Shown here: positions 12,269 to 23,053 of the stretch, piece after piece
Position numbering within the stretch: the first letter of the stretch is position 1
Layout: every line of letters starts with the position of its first letter
From: Hymenoscyphus infarciens
Lineage: Eukaryota > Ascomycota > Leotiomycetes > Helotiales > Helotiaceae
Length of the DNA stretch: 64,000 nt
Assembly (NCBI GenBank): GCA_001414345.1
Contig: LLCB01000160.1
Coordinates: forward strand, 62,001 to 126,000
Reading direction: 5' to 3'
Program-made: the position numbers and the translations under genes
Notes under the pieces: generated by a model
The model's input: the letters and a program-made list of their open reading frames with translations, nothing else
Database searches by the model: none
What the model was told of the DNA's origin: nothing

Positions 12269-13444
12269 CTAACGAGCCTCCGAATAATCGTTGAGAGCAA
12301 CGCAGACAAGACCACGATGATGACCATTATACTGTCTGATAATTTGCTGGCTATGCAACTCCCACAATCTGGCATAGTGATCCGAACAGGCGGTAACGAG
12401 ATATGCGGAATCTGCACTGAATGCACAATCCCAGACCCAACGTTGGTGACCTGTCAATGTACTCTCCAGCTTGAATGGCTTCTCGGTTTCCTCCTTACTT
12501 TGGACTTGGCCGGGCTTGGGGATCATCGACTCGAGGTCCTTGACTTCCCAGATTTTGGCGGTGCAGTCGGCGCTACAGGTTGCGAGGTGCTTGACGTCAG
12601 GGGAGAGGAGAACACGAGTGATGGTCGAGTTGTGGGCCTTGAAGTGGGTGAGGGGGATGAGCTGGGTCTTTTCGCGGAGTTGGAGGAGGTGCCAGACATA
12701 GACATTGCCCTGTATCTTTCATTAAAGATGTGCCAAAGGGCAAGAGGCAGAGAGTAACACTTACGGAATTGGTGCTTGCGCAGAGGGTAGAGCCATCACT
12801 TGCGACAGTGACACTCGAGACTGGTTGATCCTCCTCTGGAATAAGCTGGTGTGAGCAATTGTTCTCAGCCAAATCCCAAACACGAACATTTCCTCCGCGA
12901 TCACAGCTGATGATCTCTCCTTGGTTGGGATGAATGACGACGTCGTTTACTGGCGCACCATGGTGATAGCTTCGTTGGACCGTACCGCTGCGAGTCTCCC
13001 AGATCTTGACTGTTCCATCCTCCGAACTTGTGACCATCCATTTACCCTCGCAGTGGAAAGCGACACCCGTTACATTGCCTGTGTGTCCCTCGAATGCGAG
13101 GATAGGGTTGGGGTTGGTTGACTTGATATCGTAGAGCTTGACATTGTGGTGGCCGGCCGCCGCGAGGAATCTCTTGTCGGGGGAGATGCAGAGTCGGTTG
13201 ACTTGCGATTCGGAGTGTTGGATGGTTCGAGAGCAGATTCCTGATAGAGCCTCCCAGAAGCTAGAGGGAAGAAGAGGTCAGCCATGCTGCGAGTAAAGAA
13301 GGAGCGAGGGCAGAAGGAGCGCAAAGGTGAGGACGAGGGCAAGCAAGCTCAAAAGACGTACCGTATGGTATGATCGTATCCCGCTGTACACAAAAGAGGC
13401 ATTTCCTCGTCAGCATTGTCACCATTTCCAGAGCCTTCAGACAT
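12269..13444 (-). CDS. lst8: TOR complex subunit Lst8 (WD40 beta-propeller)
   Basis: This encodes the conserved WD-repeat subunit shared by TORC1 and TORC2, which in other eukaryotes binds and stabilises the TOR kinase domain. Exons on the minus strand are 13362-13444, 12765-13260 and 12269-12709, giving 339 aa. Introns are 101 and 55 nt with GTACGT and GTAAGT donors. The start MSEGSGNGDNADEE is followed by the first repeat (CTAGYDHTIRFWEALSG). Further blades end in VKIWET, VRVWDL, VYVWHL, AKIWEV and ARLWEL. The C-terminus RQYNGHHRGLVCVALND is the diagnostic Lst8 ending. Fungal and animal relatives are about 300-330 aa, so the protein is complete with a short N-terminal extension. It is followed on its 3' side by the transposon block but shows no damage. 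Confidence 0.95.
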
Positions 13445-14775
13445 TTTGAAAAGGCGTGCCCAGGAGTGAGAGAAATCTTGGGGTGGAGGGGAGGGGAAGA
13501 TATAGGAGGGTGAAGCGCCTTGATTGAGTGCACGCATGCGCGCTGAGAGGAGAAAAGACTTACCTGTACACAAAATAACGGACATGTTGGAGCCAGCAAG
13601 CAAACAGCAAAATGCAACCGCGATATTGCAATCAAGAAGCAATTCCCCTTGAGCTGTGTCCGTGTCAGCTGAATCAGGGAGGGGGATGGCGAGGCTCCAA
13701 GATATAATTTCGGAAGGGCAAGTGAGGTTGGGTTGCCAGCTGAATGAAGCCCCCCTGCACCAGTGCCCCTCACTAGGCCCAAATCAGAATCCGATCTCCA
13801 TATTAAATTGTGGAGGAGCGGCAACTGTAAGTCAACCTCATTCAATAAGAATTGTGGTCTGGAAACTTATTAATAGGTAATGATATCCTTTCTTTCCAAA
13901 AATTATTATTAATAAGACTCCTAGTTATCATACAGACTTATAAGCAGCTACTACCCACCTCAGCATGATATCCCTATATCATCTCGTTTCCAGGTTGTTC
14001 TACCAAGGAAAACCCCTTTTTGAATCATTATCAATATTGCTGTTTCAAGCTCACTGCGTGCTGTCTGCAGTGGTATGCGTTAAGGATGACAGTAGGTGAC
14101 ACTTGAGTGCAAAGCAATAGATGGTAAGTGCATATCCTGAGACAAGGACTTCAAGCTAACTAAATTTCCATAGCTACCCAGTTATGTCTTTCCCTGCTTC
14201 TTTCTCGTGCTATTTGGGCATCCTTCTGCTCCTCTATGGAGGTGAACAGTAAAATTAACATTGTCTGGTTGTCCTAATCTGCTAGAGGATTTCACATAAG
14301 TATTCTAAAAAGCAAGAAGAATTTAGAGTATTAACCCGTATGTTTTATTAGAAGAATCTATTCATTTCTTTATACAACAAAGCTAGAATAGAGGGACCCA
14401 CAGTCTCCCCTTTGGAAGGGGGCAACGCTAGCGGCTAGTTAGATGATCGGTCCGACTATTCTCCGACGCTACCACAAAATCCAAGTCGGTTCCCCCACCA
14501 ACTTCTTCTCCTTCTCATCCACGTTCAACACAACACACTTGCTGTACGCGTTGTGGTTCATCTGGCAAAAGAGCGCGCACCCCATTATTTGCCCTCCTGT
14601 CAGTTGAGAGACTGTCCTTCAACCAAGATCGGTAACATCTCAATCATTACTGCAACCTTTGCGACACGACGCGCTTGAAGTCAAGTTGACGTTGACGGGC
14701 TGCAGTGCAAAGTACCCTGGGAAAGCATCAGGTATACTAGAGGAGGAATCCCAACCCCCGTCTCGTTCTACCATC
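13445..14775. other. Divergent intergenic/promoter region; no gene seen
   Basis: This lies between two divergently transcribed genes (LST8 leftward, the 14776 gene rightward). Composition is mixed, with an AT-richer segment at about 13850-14380. Short open frames here lack any recognisable protein. The last 200 bases, rich in CT and CAAC, look like a fungal promoter/5' leader. Confidence 0.5.
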
Positions 14776-17514
14776 ATGGAGAACACGGAGAACACAGGAG
14801 GTAGTCATGCTCCAGCTTCGCTTGACGGGCGCGACCAAGAAGATACTGCTGGAGGAAATCAAGATCGAAGACTTACACTTCCCCCCAGAGATCATGGCGA
14901 TCGTACGACCAACATCCCTCGTCATCAGAAGCAACCCACCCTCGCCGAAAGCTTTCGCTCAACAGAAATGGCCTTGATCGAGAAAGCCAAATCGCTTCGT
15001 CTCCATATCCCCCCTTCGAAGTTGCGATCACACTCCAAGATCATCTCTCCAGAGACTCCTCCTCAAAATGACATCGGAACTTCTCCTCATCATGAGTTGC
15101 AACAATCAGAGTTCTCGAGATCAAATCAAGTATTAACAGAAAATAGTGTCTCCTCGCAATTCATTGAATCGGCAGAATGCACCACCTCGGTGAGTATCTC
15201 GATCATTATATCTTGCAAAGCTAACAGAGTTCATCAGGCTTCTTCCAGGTCCCAGAGTATTGACGGAGGTGTACGACTTGGTTCGCCGCTACTTCCCAGT
15301 CTGACTGAATCTGGTATCGAGAATCCTGTAGCATCTGGAGAAACATTCGGTCGCAGCACATCGTCCCCTTCATCAGACTCAGAACACCATATGACCGGTG
15401 TCGAGGAAGATGCACTAAAGGCATTGCCATACGATGTCAACACCGTCCCTGGAAGCAGCAAGAATGGACACTTGAACAAGCTACCCGCACCAGGATCAGT
15501 CGCGAACGATACTTCGAACGCAGCTCCTGTAACAAGAAGAAAGCGCACCCTCAAGTATGCCGGTATTCCATTTGTCTTGTTGCCGTTTGGATCCCATGCA
15601 CCCCCTACACCAGGCAAAGCCGCACGGAAGAAAGCCAAAAAGGCGTCGAGTAGCGACGATTCTTTGGTTGAGGCCAAGGAAATCACAGGAAAAGGATCAA
15701 CACAAGTTGGGGGAGGTGAAGAAGGTTCCCGTCTGCAAGGTCATGTGGTCGGTGCCTCTGCCAACTCGCTCCCAAAACAGGCTAGTACTTCCGAGTCCAT
15801 CCACAGATATCACCAGAACCCATCTCAGATTCAACATTTCGCAACCGGTCTGCCACACTCGTCGCCATATACACCGCCAGTCTCATCGCAAGCTACTTCA
15901 ACGGCGCAGTCCCACGCAGCGAGCATGCCTGGAAATTCGACAAATCTGCCACAGCCTCCCAGAATGGCATCGCAGGTTCAACCACGAGTTCGAGGCTCTT
16001 CCCAGACCATTTCCACCGCTGCCCAACCCGATTCCGTATGGATCGCACGTCTGTCCGATGGCCCACAACTTTGCTACCCAATGAACTTCCATGCACCAGG
16101 CTCAGGTCTCGGGATGGCACCTTACAACGACCATAGCATCATCGCACAGCTGGAGGCAGGCTATGACTGCAGAGTATACGCGCCCTCTAACTTCATCAGA
16201 TTGTTAGCTAGATCTCCGGATCCCAAGGCACTTGTATCGGCTTGGCGATCTCGAAATCCGCCGCAAGAGGCCCCAGGCTTTACTGGTATGCTATTTAACC
16301 CAAATCCCTTGAAAGCTCAATCGCTAACCTTGCGTAAAGATCGTGTAGACCAAAAGCTCCTTGTTTTTATCAGCGGTATTCACAACATCAGACATCTCTC
16401 CGTCCAGCTGGTAGAGTTGGATAAAATCATCGACCCTCAAATTTGCACTCCTGTCGAAAAGGCAGTTTCCGAACTCGCGAAAGATGTCCTTCTCAAAAAT
16501 GCCCTCGCGCTCTCGGCCAGAGCAATGCAATCCGGTTGGTTAGCCCACGTCGACCAAGTCGCACGGAATTCTGCGGTTGCTCTTCCCGCCCACGTCGCTC
16601 CCGCTGCCCAAGTTTCCCAAGCTTCTCGAGCAAGTTCCAGTGTTGTCGGAGCTCCAAACGGTGCTATCCAGCCCAGAGAGCGCAATCCACTCTCAGACAT
16701 GTTCAATGAGGCGAAAGCCGAAAACAATCGGCTCGCAAAGGAAAAGAGTGTTCTCCAAGCCCAGCTTGATGCCGCAAACTCCCAGATCGCTCAGCTGGAG
16801 CGCGATCGAGACTTCTGGAAGGTGCAAGTCGAGAACTCTGTTGTTGCGCCTGGAAAACCCTACATCACCCCCGAAGCAGGTCGACTATACATATTTGGAC
16901 AACTCGTTGATGACCGAAACCCCAGAGTTGAGTGTGAGCGAGTCCTCCCCAGGGATCTGGGCAAACAAAAGGCAGGAGACGTCTGCGGACACACCAACAA
17001 GTTCTATGTCGCAGCCAAGGAGAGCAGCTACGTCTGGTTGGACCGACAGAAATGCTCCAATTGCAAACAAGCTCTGCGGTCTCATTTCAAGTTTCTGGAT
17101 CCGGAGAATGCGAGGGCGGAGATGGTGTTTAATAGGATGCCGGGGGATTCTCAGAAGGCTCTCCGAACTACCACTACCTCGACCCTCCCAACACCCCTCG
17201 CACAAGTCGGTGTCTCAATGACGCCACAACCTCCGGCTGCCAGCACTTCTGGTTTCGCGCTGCCACCACCTGGGCCATCATCGATGGTACCACAACCTCC
17301 GGTCCGATCCGCGCAAACCACCGGCCTCTCGCTCCCACAGGTCCCAGTGAGAGCTGTGCAGACATCCAGTCTCACTCTTCCAGTGGTTGGTCCAATTGAA
17401 ATTGAGGATGATGAAGATCCGGAGATCAATGCGTTGTTTGAGGAGGAGGGGGGTGAGGAGGAGGGGGGTGATGATGAGCTTGCGGCTCTTTTGCGTGCTG
17501 CGCTTGAGGAGTAG
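14776..17514 (+). CDS. Unrecognised protein with conserved Cys/His block, coiled coil and acidic tail
   Basis: I do not recognise the family. The chosen start (MENTENTGG) has a good context (ACCATCATGG); an upstream in-frame ATG at 14659 is possible. One intron of 48 nt (15190-15237, GTGAGT...CAG) keeps the frame, so the spliced protein is about 896 aa. Residues 1-400 are Ser/Pro-rich and probably disordered. A middle segment contains WIARLSDGPQLCYPMNF and a region of about 150 residues that looks folded. Next comes a short coiled coil (AENNRLAKEKSVLQAQLDAA). A compact block has Cys and His spaced as C-x3-ERVLPRDLG ... VCGHTNKFY ... RQKCSNCKQ, possibly metal-binding. The last 45 residues are mostly Glu/Asp. 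A nuclear or chromatin role is a guess. Confidence 0.75.
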   Translation: MENTENTGGSHAPASLDGRDQEDTAGGNQDRRLTLPPRDHGDRTTNIPRHQKQPTLAESFRSTEMALIEKAKSLRLHIPPSKLRSHSKIISPETPPQNDIGTSPHHELQQSEFSRSNQVLTENSVSSQFIESAECTTSVSISIIISCKANRVHQASSRSQSIDGGVRLGSPLLPSLTESGIENPVASGETFGRSTSSPSSDSEHHMTGVEEDALKALPYDVNTVPGSSKNGHLNKLPAPGSVANDTSNAAPVTRRKRTLKYAGIPFVLLPFGSHAPPTPGKAARKKAKKASSSDDSLVEAKEITGKGSTQVGGGEEGSRLQGHVVGASANSLPKQASTSESIHRYHQNPSQIQHFATGLPHSSPYTPPVSSQATSTAQSHAASMPGNSTNLPQPPRMASQVQPRVRGSSQTISTAAQPDSVWIARLSDGPQLCYPMNFHAPGSGLGMAPYNDHSIIAQLEAGYDCRVYAPSNFIRLLARSPDPKALVSAWRSRNPPQEAPGFTGMLFNPNPLKAQSLTLRKDRVDQKLLVFISGIHNIRHLSVQLVELDKIIDPQICTPVEKAVSELAKDVLLKNALALSARAMQSGWLAHVDQVARNSAVALPAHVAPAAQVSQASRASSSVVGAPNGAIQPRERNPLSDMFNEAKAENNRLAKEKSVLQAQLDAANSQIAQLERDRDFWKVQVENSVVAPGKPYITPEAGRLYIFGQLVDDRNPRVECERVLPRDLGKQKAGDVCGHTNKFYVAAKESSYVWLDRQKCSNCKQALRSHFKFLDPENARAEMVFNRMPGDSQKALRTTTTSTLPTPLAQVGVSMTPQPPAASTSGFALPPPGPSSMVPQPPVRSAQTTGLSLPQVPVRAVQTSSLTLPVVGPIEIEDDEDPEINALFEEEGGEEEGGDDELAALLRAALEE

Positions 17515-20430
17515 ATTAGATACCCTGGTGCTGCGAAATACGAATGATATTTTAAGTGTTTTGCAAGTGTCCTTTGAGTGATTTTCGTGAAATAGAGTGT
17601 TTATTGTTGTTCAAGGTGTTCTGGGAAATGGAATTGCCCAAATGGATTTACTAGAATATAAAATATGATAGCAAAACAAGATAGTTTGATATCTCTCTAC
17701 ATTTCTTTGAGAGATTCTATTATACAAAAGAAGCCTAAAAATCTAGGAAATCGAAGAAATATTACTAGAATTTTCTACTTTGAGAGGTTCTTACTCTCGT
17801 CTAAAGCTTCTTCATAAAACACTACTACCTTAAAGGAAAGAGAAGCTAAGATTCTTTGACTATCTTTACTAAAATTATAAATATCAATCTTAATCCTTGA
17901 TATACTAGTTATTTCACTTGTCTTAAGTCTCTTTCTATACTTGGCTTATTCTAAAAGAGTAGTAGAATATCTTATTATAGTTGGTTTTTACTAGTATATT
18001 AAGTTGTTTCTCTCTTTTAAGATAGTCGAGACTAGTTTTAGAGAGTAGAATTATACAAGGTTAATAGAGAGATTAAGTTGTTTATAGAAGATTATAGAAA
18101 GAGTAACTCTTAAATTTTAAATTTTCTTTTCTTAAGTTGCTTAGACTTTTAACTTAGCTTTTAGAGAACAAATTGTTATAGCTGTTCTAATTGCTACTAG
18201 TTTGCGTGCCTAGCCTTAAGCTCCTTATTAATCTTAATCGCTCGGAGGGTGCTCTTTATAATCTTATAGGCCTAGTAAAGCGAGCCATATGTTATAATGG
18301 ATTATTTGATCACTGCGCTTCGAAGTTCCTTATCTCGGAGGCTCTCTAGAGACAAATACCGCGATAATATTTTATAGTACTAGTCTTTCGATTAGCAATA
18401 GGCCTTAGATAGTAAGTTCGCCGTCGTCTAGTGTTAACAGGTAGACTGCTCGTTAGTTGTATACTAGGAGAGACTTATCCTTTTATGAGGAGAATGATTT
18501 AACTAAGGCGGTCACATCGGCCTAGCTATACTCTATAACCTCTAACGGAAACTGTTGACAGAGTGCCTCCTTAACATCGTCCACGTCCGATTCCAGGGTT
18601 TCGTATCTATTGTCTGCCTTCTCGCGGAATATCAGGTACGAGTTAAGCCATTTAGCTGCTAGACCCTCTAGTAAGATATCGATTGCCTAGAAAAACAATA
18701 GAGGCTTTATTATGTTATATCTTATCTTCTTGAAGTCGTATTCCAATCGGCCGAGCTATCGTATAGCTGAAGTAGATCTATTATACTATATAAAAGATAG
18801 ATAAGAAGACTATATTCTATATAGAATAAATAGAATAATAAGGCTATAGTATTTTACTCGCTCTTTTCTATCTATCTAAAGATTATTCTTTGTTTCTAGA
18901 TTATTAAAAAATAGTCTTTTATAAAGTACTTTACTAGAATATAGATTTTAAGATACTATTTCAAAGTACTAAACTTGTTATTAGAGGTTTTGTAAAATAT
19001 AATAAGATAATAAGAAAAACTCTAATAATAAGATTCGCGTTATATTAGCGAAGACGTTTATAGTAAAGTAGCTAGAGAATAAGAAGAGTAATTATTATAA
19101 GTATATAAAATATAACGCTTTTACTACTAAGATATATAATTTCGAAGTTATTACTACTTATACTTAGTAGAGAAAAGGTTTCAGATTATATAGATATATT
19201 TGCTAAAAGATTCTTTAAGAGGAGTACTATCTAGCTAACAGGTTTGCTAATCTTCTTAAAACTAGTATAGTTGGGTTCTACTACTAATCGACACTTTTTA
19301 AAACCTTACTAAAAACAGCTATTATGCCTACTTTCGCACGATATATTAATCCCTCCGAGTTCTACACTCTCCTCTATAATTAAAACATTATATTGATTAG
19401 AACTTAATTTAGCTTTTGTTTTAATATATATCGGTGGTATATAGTCTTACTTCTATTGTTTTGACTTATGTCGGGCCTTTGGTTTTTCTCGTCTTTTTTA
19501 CTTACTTTCTAGTATAAAACGTGCACTTTACGACTTTACTTAACTTTGCTATCTTATAACTTTCTACGTTTAAGTTTACTTGAAACTCTATTTTCTATTA
19601 ACTATAGATAACTCTTGAATTAACTATTATTACAAAGGACAAAGAAGTTGACAAGTGGTGGAATAGAAATAATTTAAGGTGTTTACCCTAAGCTAGGAAA
19701 ACCAAAGCTAAACTCAAACTCATAAGTGGGTTTGGAGTATGGTGAAGGGAGTAGCCTTGGATTGAGAGAGGCTACCTAACGAGAAGATTGGAACAAAAGA
19801 AAGAGGTGACCGTGTGAAAAAGAAAGAGAAGACCCCGCTAGTCGGACTCGCTTATCGGTAATTCTGATGTCTTTAGTACCAAAAGTAAGGCACTTGTGTT
19901 TAACTCTAGAGATTAGGGATTGAGGTATTCTATACTACTGCCAAGAATTAGGCTCTATCCTTTCTGCTATCGGATGAAGGAATTGCAAGGATAAAGTCTT
20001 ATAATATACGATGGGTTTATTCAAGTACTCTCTCTCATAACTTAGTTCAGATTGTATGTTGCTTAGTTAGCTCACATCGGGTAAACCACCTTGTCGAGTA
20101 TAGATTTATGAGTGTTGAGACTATGAAGAGCACCTGCTAAAATCCTTCTATATGTGGTTCCGGAATATACTCAGCTGAAATTAAAACCGGACATTAGTTG
20201 ATCCGCGTTGGAAGGGATAGCTCTTATGAGTGTTCTGTACTGTGTTTCTAAAAAGTCCGCTAGCGGTGCACTTTGTCCAAGTAGGAAGGTCGATAAACAA
20301 GTAACCAAGCACTTCGACTAAATATCCAGTCCTGATATCTCAATTCGGGAGCCTTGTTATAAATCTTGCTTTAACATCGTGCTGAAACACTGGACAATCT
20401 GTTTGAAGAAATTGCTGGAACAATTGAAGG
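17515..20430. other. RIP-mutated AT-rich repeat block
   Basis: From about 17640 to 19640 CA/TG dinucleotides are scarce and TA/AG-rich words dominate. A less mutated window at 18200-18740 keeps a retroelement gag remnant (listed separately). From 19640 to 20430 composition returns toward normal, but no coherent gene can be followed in any frame. Confidence 0.6.
18430..18720 (-). pseudogene. Retrotransposon Gag-like remnant
   Basis: Reading the minus strand from about 18700, one frame gives AAKWLNSYLIFREKADNRY, then a stretch around YETLESDVDDVKEALCQQF, then an Asp-Val-Thr-Ala-Leu-containing helix. Single stops replace likely Gln or Arg codons. Small-residue/Trp/Leu patterns of the AAKWL type are common in Gag capsid regions of LTR elements. 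No reverse transcriptase was found next to it. Confidence 0.45.
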
Positions 20431-20438
20431 CCCTCGTA

Positions 20439-20801
20439 TCAGCTATATGGAATCGATTGGCGAACAATCCACTTTATATGAAAAGAATAGAATGATATAA
20501 ACACTGAAAGAAATAGCCCATGGGGTTTTGGCTGAAGTGGATTATAACTGAAAACTTGCCACTTATAGCATTGAACCAATTTGAGCTTCAGATAAAGTTC
20601 GAATAAAGTGTTGAATATTTTTCCATATTCGGGAAAGGAGGAATAGTTCTTCCAGAAATTTGGGGCCTCCATCGCCAACCATCCTCTTGAGATCGTTGGG
20701 AGCAATCTCGAATAAGGTCGATACCCAAGCCTATACGTAGGTTTGGGAAGAAAGCCGCGAGGTGTCACTCCTAGGTAATCTTTCCTTCTCCATGGAGGCA
20801 A
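20439..20801 (-). CDS. Doubtful 120-aa ORF between repeats
   Basis: An open frame starts MPPWRRKDYLG and contains a Pro/Arg/Tyr-rich N-terminus and a hydrophobic, aromatic C-terminal third. I recognise no family. Partial frames continue leftward (for example APELRYQDWIFSRSAW near 20340), which suggests that a once longer gene has decayed here. It may equally be non-coding. Confidence 0.2.
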   Translation of the reverse strand: MPPWRRKDYLGVTPRGFLPKPTYRLGYRPYSRLLPTISRGWLAMEAPNFWKNYSSFPEYGKIFNTLFELYLKLKLVQCYKWQVFSYNPLQPKPHGLFLSVFISFYSFHIKWIVRQSIPYS

Positions 20802-20901
20802 GTCCGGGAGACACCGCTAACTAGAAACAAGAGGTTTAAGAGTTGTAGAGACGTGAAGTATATAGAGAGTACTAATTGCTATAAGAAGACTCTTAGTTAT
20901 A

Positions 20902-21619
20902 TTGAAATTTAGCTTTCTCTACTTTAGTTAGCCTAGTACTTAGAATAGAATATACTACTTACCTAGGTAAGAATAGAAGAGGCTAGGCTAGATTAGGATT
21001 AAGGCTAGACTAAGTTTAGTAGGTTAGGTACTCTAATTAGAATAGGAGTAGGCTAGGAAAGTTCTAAAAATAGGATAGAAGTAGCTAGGTAGGTAAAAAA
21101 AGGAAGCTAGGCTAGAGTAGAATTAGAAAAGCAACCTCTTAAGAGTTCTAATTAGAACCTAGACTATCTTTTCTACTCGCCTTCTAGACTTTAAGCGAAA
21201 TTAACAAGCCTAACTCTTCCTATCCTAGCCTCTCTTTTTAGTAAGAAAAGGTAAGTAAGTACTATAGAATAGGAGTAGCTAGGAAAGCTAGAATTTAAGA
21301 ATAAGAGAAGGCGGGCTAGTCTTAAAATAGAGGTAGCACCAGGGGGTGCAGGAATTCGTGACTGGCGAATAGTTAACTAACTCTCTACTATTCCTTCTAT
21401 TATTTATCTAAAACTCGATAAATCGATTCTATTATTCCAAAAGGCTTAATTTATTAAGACTTTAATATAATTATTATTCTAAAGAAGTTAGAGCAATTGT
21501 AGAAGTGTAAGTACTTCGAGAATACAGTCACGAATTCCTGCACCCCCTGGTGGTAGGAGAGAGAAGGAGCGTCGAGGTAGGATAGAATAACAGATTAGGC
21601 GGGGAAACCCAAAACACTA
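20902..21619. mobile_element. Second copy of the hAT-like non-autonomous element
   Basis: The block from GTTAGCCTAGTACTTAGAAT at 20927 to the end at 21619 (CCCAAAACACTA) aligns along its whole length with the outer element at 3132-3588 plus 11381-11422. The left terminus is badly mutated, and no matching 8-bp flank duplication could be found. This copy shows the uninterrupted arrangement that the gypsy element split in the other copy. It carries a 216-bp MITE at 21337-21552. Confidence 0.75.
21337..21552. mobile_element. 216-bp MITE with perfect 28-bp terminal inverted repeats
   Basis: The element begins CACCAGGGGGTGCAGGAATT and ends with the exact inverse complement over 28 bp (21337-21364 and 21525-21552). 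The flanks repeat GTAG (21333-21336 and 21553-21556), and the empty site AGGTAGGAG is seen in the other hAT-like copy near 3560, which confirms the insertion. The interior is AT-rich without coding potential. The superfamily is uncertain: a 4-bp GTAG or a central TA duplication (Tc1/mariner-like) are both compatible. Confidence 0.85.
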
Positions 21620-21639
21620 GAAGATATAGTAAAGAGAGA

Positions 21640-22704
21640 TAGACTGGCTCCAGTGGTTTCAATTCGCAAAGCGAGAAGATGCAGAGAAGTGAAGCCTCTA
21701 TCATAAACGGAAGAATGGTTCTCCATGAGACTGATGGATCCGGTCCTCCAGCCACGGGAAGAGAAAAAATTCCCAGGGACTTCGGACCCTCTTTTCTGCT
21801 TGTCATGTCGATAAGAATCACTTCGTTAAGAACATCTCATCCGCCTGCCCCAAGACCTTGTCACAAGAAGCCAACAATGAGAATAGCCATAGTTTTTGCG
21901 ATTGCAAAAACAACTCATCCGATAAAAATGAATGCAAGTCGGCATAAAAACGGTTGCTTCTGGCCCACCACATCTGATATACTTGTGTACAAGGGCTGGG
22001 CGACTACAACTACGAGAATGAAAAGAAGGCCTCCAGAGTAGTGCCATTTATTTCGTTTGTGATTTTCTTTAGACGGGTCCATTGGGGGTCCCAAATGAAC
22101 TTGAAAACCTAGATATTCATAAACATAGTATTATTTAAATTGCAATTAGAGGCTGAAATAAATTCGCGAGTTATATAAAATAAACTTAGGAATTATACAA
22201 ATTTTATGAGGTTTTATATTTGTCATGTAGGGATAACACGTAAGTTTCTCTTGTATTCTAGTAAGATTAGTCTTCTTAAAGCTAAGAGAAAGTAAGAGAA
22301 GGGAAAAAAGGAGAGAGGAAGAAAGGGGACAATTATTGGGATTAGAGAGGTGGCTAGGCTCCGGTTCCATTATTCCGCCGGACCTTTATCCGCTCTGAGA
22401 TATTTGTTTGAATTTATAAACTATTTCGTTAGGTTATACTACTTATGTTATATGAATTAAATTATCTAATAAATATATGAAACGAATGGTGAGTTCAAAG
22501 GTGTGTTTCATATAGTTCATTTAGTAGGCCTAGGGGCAGCTTAATGGGGTAGGTTTACCTTATGGGAATGGCAACAGCAAGAGCCGTTGTATTGATTGCG
22601 AGAAATGCAAGATAACTGGAAAAGACCTTCTTCCTCGGTGCATCGACTTCACCGACCTCTGCCACAATCAATTCTTCCTCTCGTTTTTCTATGCTCTTAG
22701 CCAT
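21640..22704 (-). pseudogene. MFS drug-efflux-type transporter pseudogene, N-terminal part
   Basis: The N-terminus starts at 22704 (MAKSIEKREEELIVAEVGE), followed by a first membrane helix (SSYLAFLAINTTALAVAIPI) and a GTAAAC donor. After an AT-rich insert, sequence resumes at about 22070 with ITNEINGTTLEAF, then after a frameshift LVVVVAQPLYTSISDVVG, the MFS loop region and helix 4 (QGLGAGG). Two or more TGA codons replace Trp, Arg or Gly codons. Motif A is degraded. The coding match fades after SVSWRTILPF near 21680, so helices 6 to 14 are missing. Intact relatives (fungal DHA2/Tri12-like exporters) are about 550 aa. The damage is typical of RIP plus insertion. Confidence 0.75.
22090..22535. 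other. AT-rich insert inside the MFS pseudogene
   Basis: About 450 bp of AT-rich, RIP-like sequence separates the first-helix exon from the NGTTLEAF exon, where related genes have a short intron or none. It holds a small inverted repeat (ATATGAAAC ... GTTTCATAT near 22475-22515). Insert boundaries and superfamily could not be fixed. Confidence 0.45.
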
Positions 22705-23053
22705 GGACCTGTTGAAGCCTGGCGTATTATTATGCGGGTGTTGATGGTTGGCGAGAAAGGTTGCAAATCTGAGAGACCGACAGTTGACGATAACTCTTAT
22801 AATGATGTCAGATCATGATAAGTTTGTTGGTGAATCAATGCATCTCTGTATCTCATCGCCTGTATTACTACAGGGTGTGAGTGTTCATAACATACCAACA
22901 CCAACACCAACGCGCATAATTCCCCGAATAAAACAACAAAAGACACGGTTGGCTTCTCCCTTTGAAATAACATAGAGTAATTGCAAATAGCCTCTGGCAG
23001 TAATTTTCACTATGCAATAATTAGACGATTCCTTCAACCCCATCCTACCCAGC

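Noticed and set aside
12236..13121. Plus-strand ORFs over LST8
   Set aside because: Antisense shadows of a clear WD40 gene on the minus strand.
20894..21627. 8-bp target duplication for the second hAT-like copy
   Set aside because: Flanks TAGTTATA and GAAGATAT do not match even allowing for RIP transitions.
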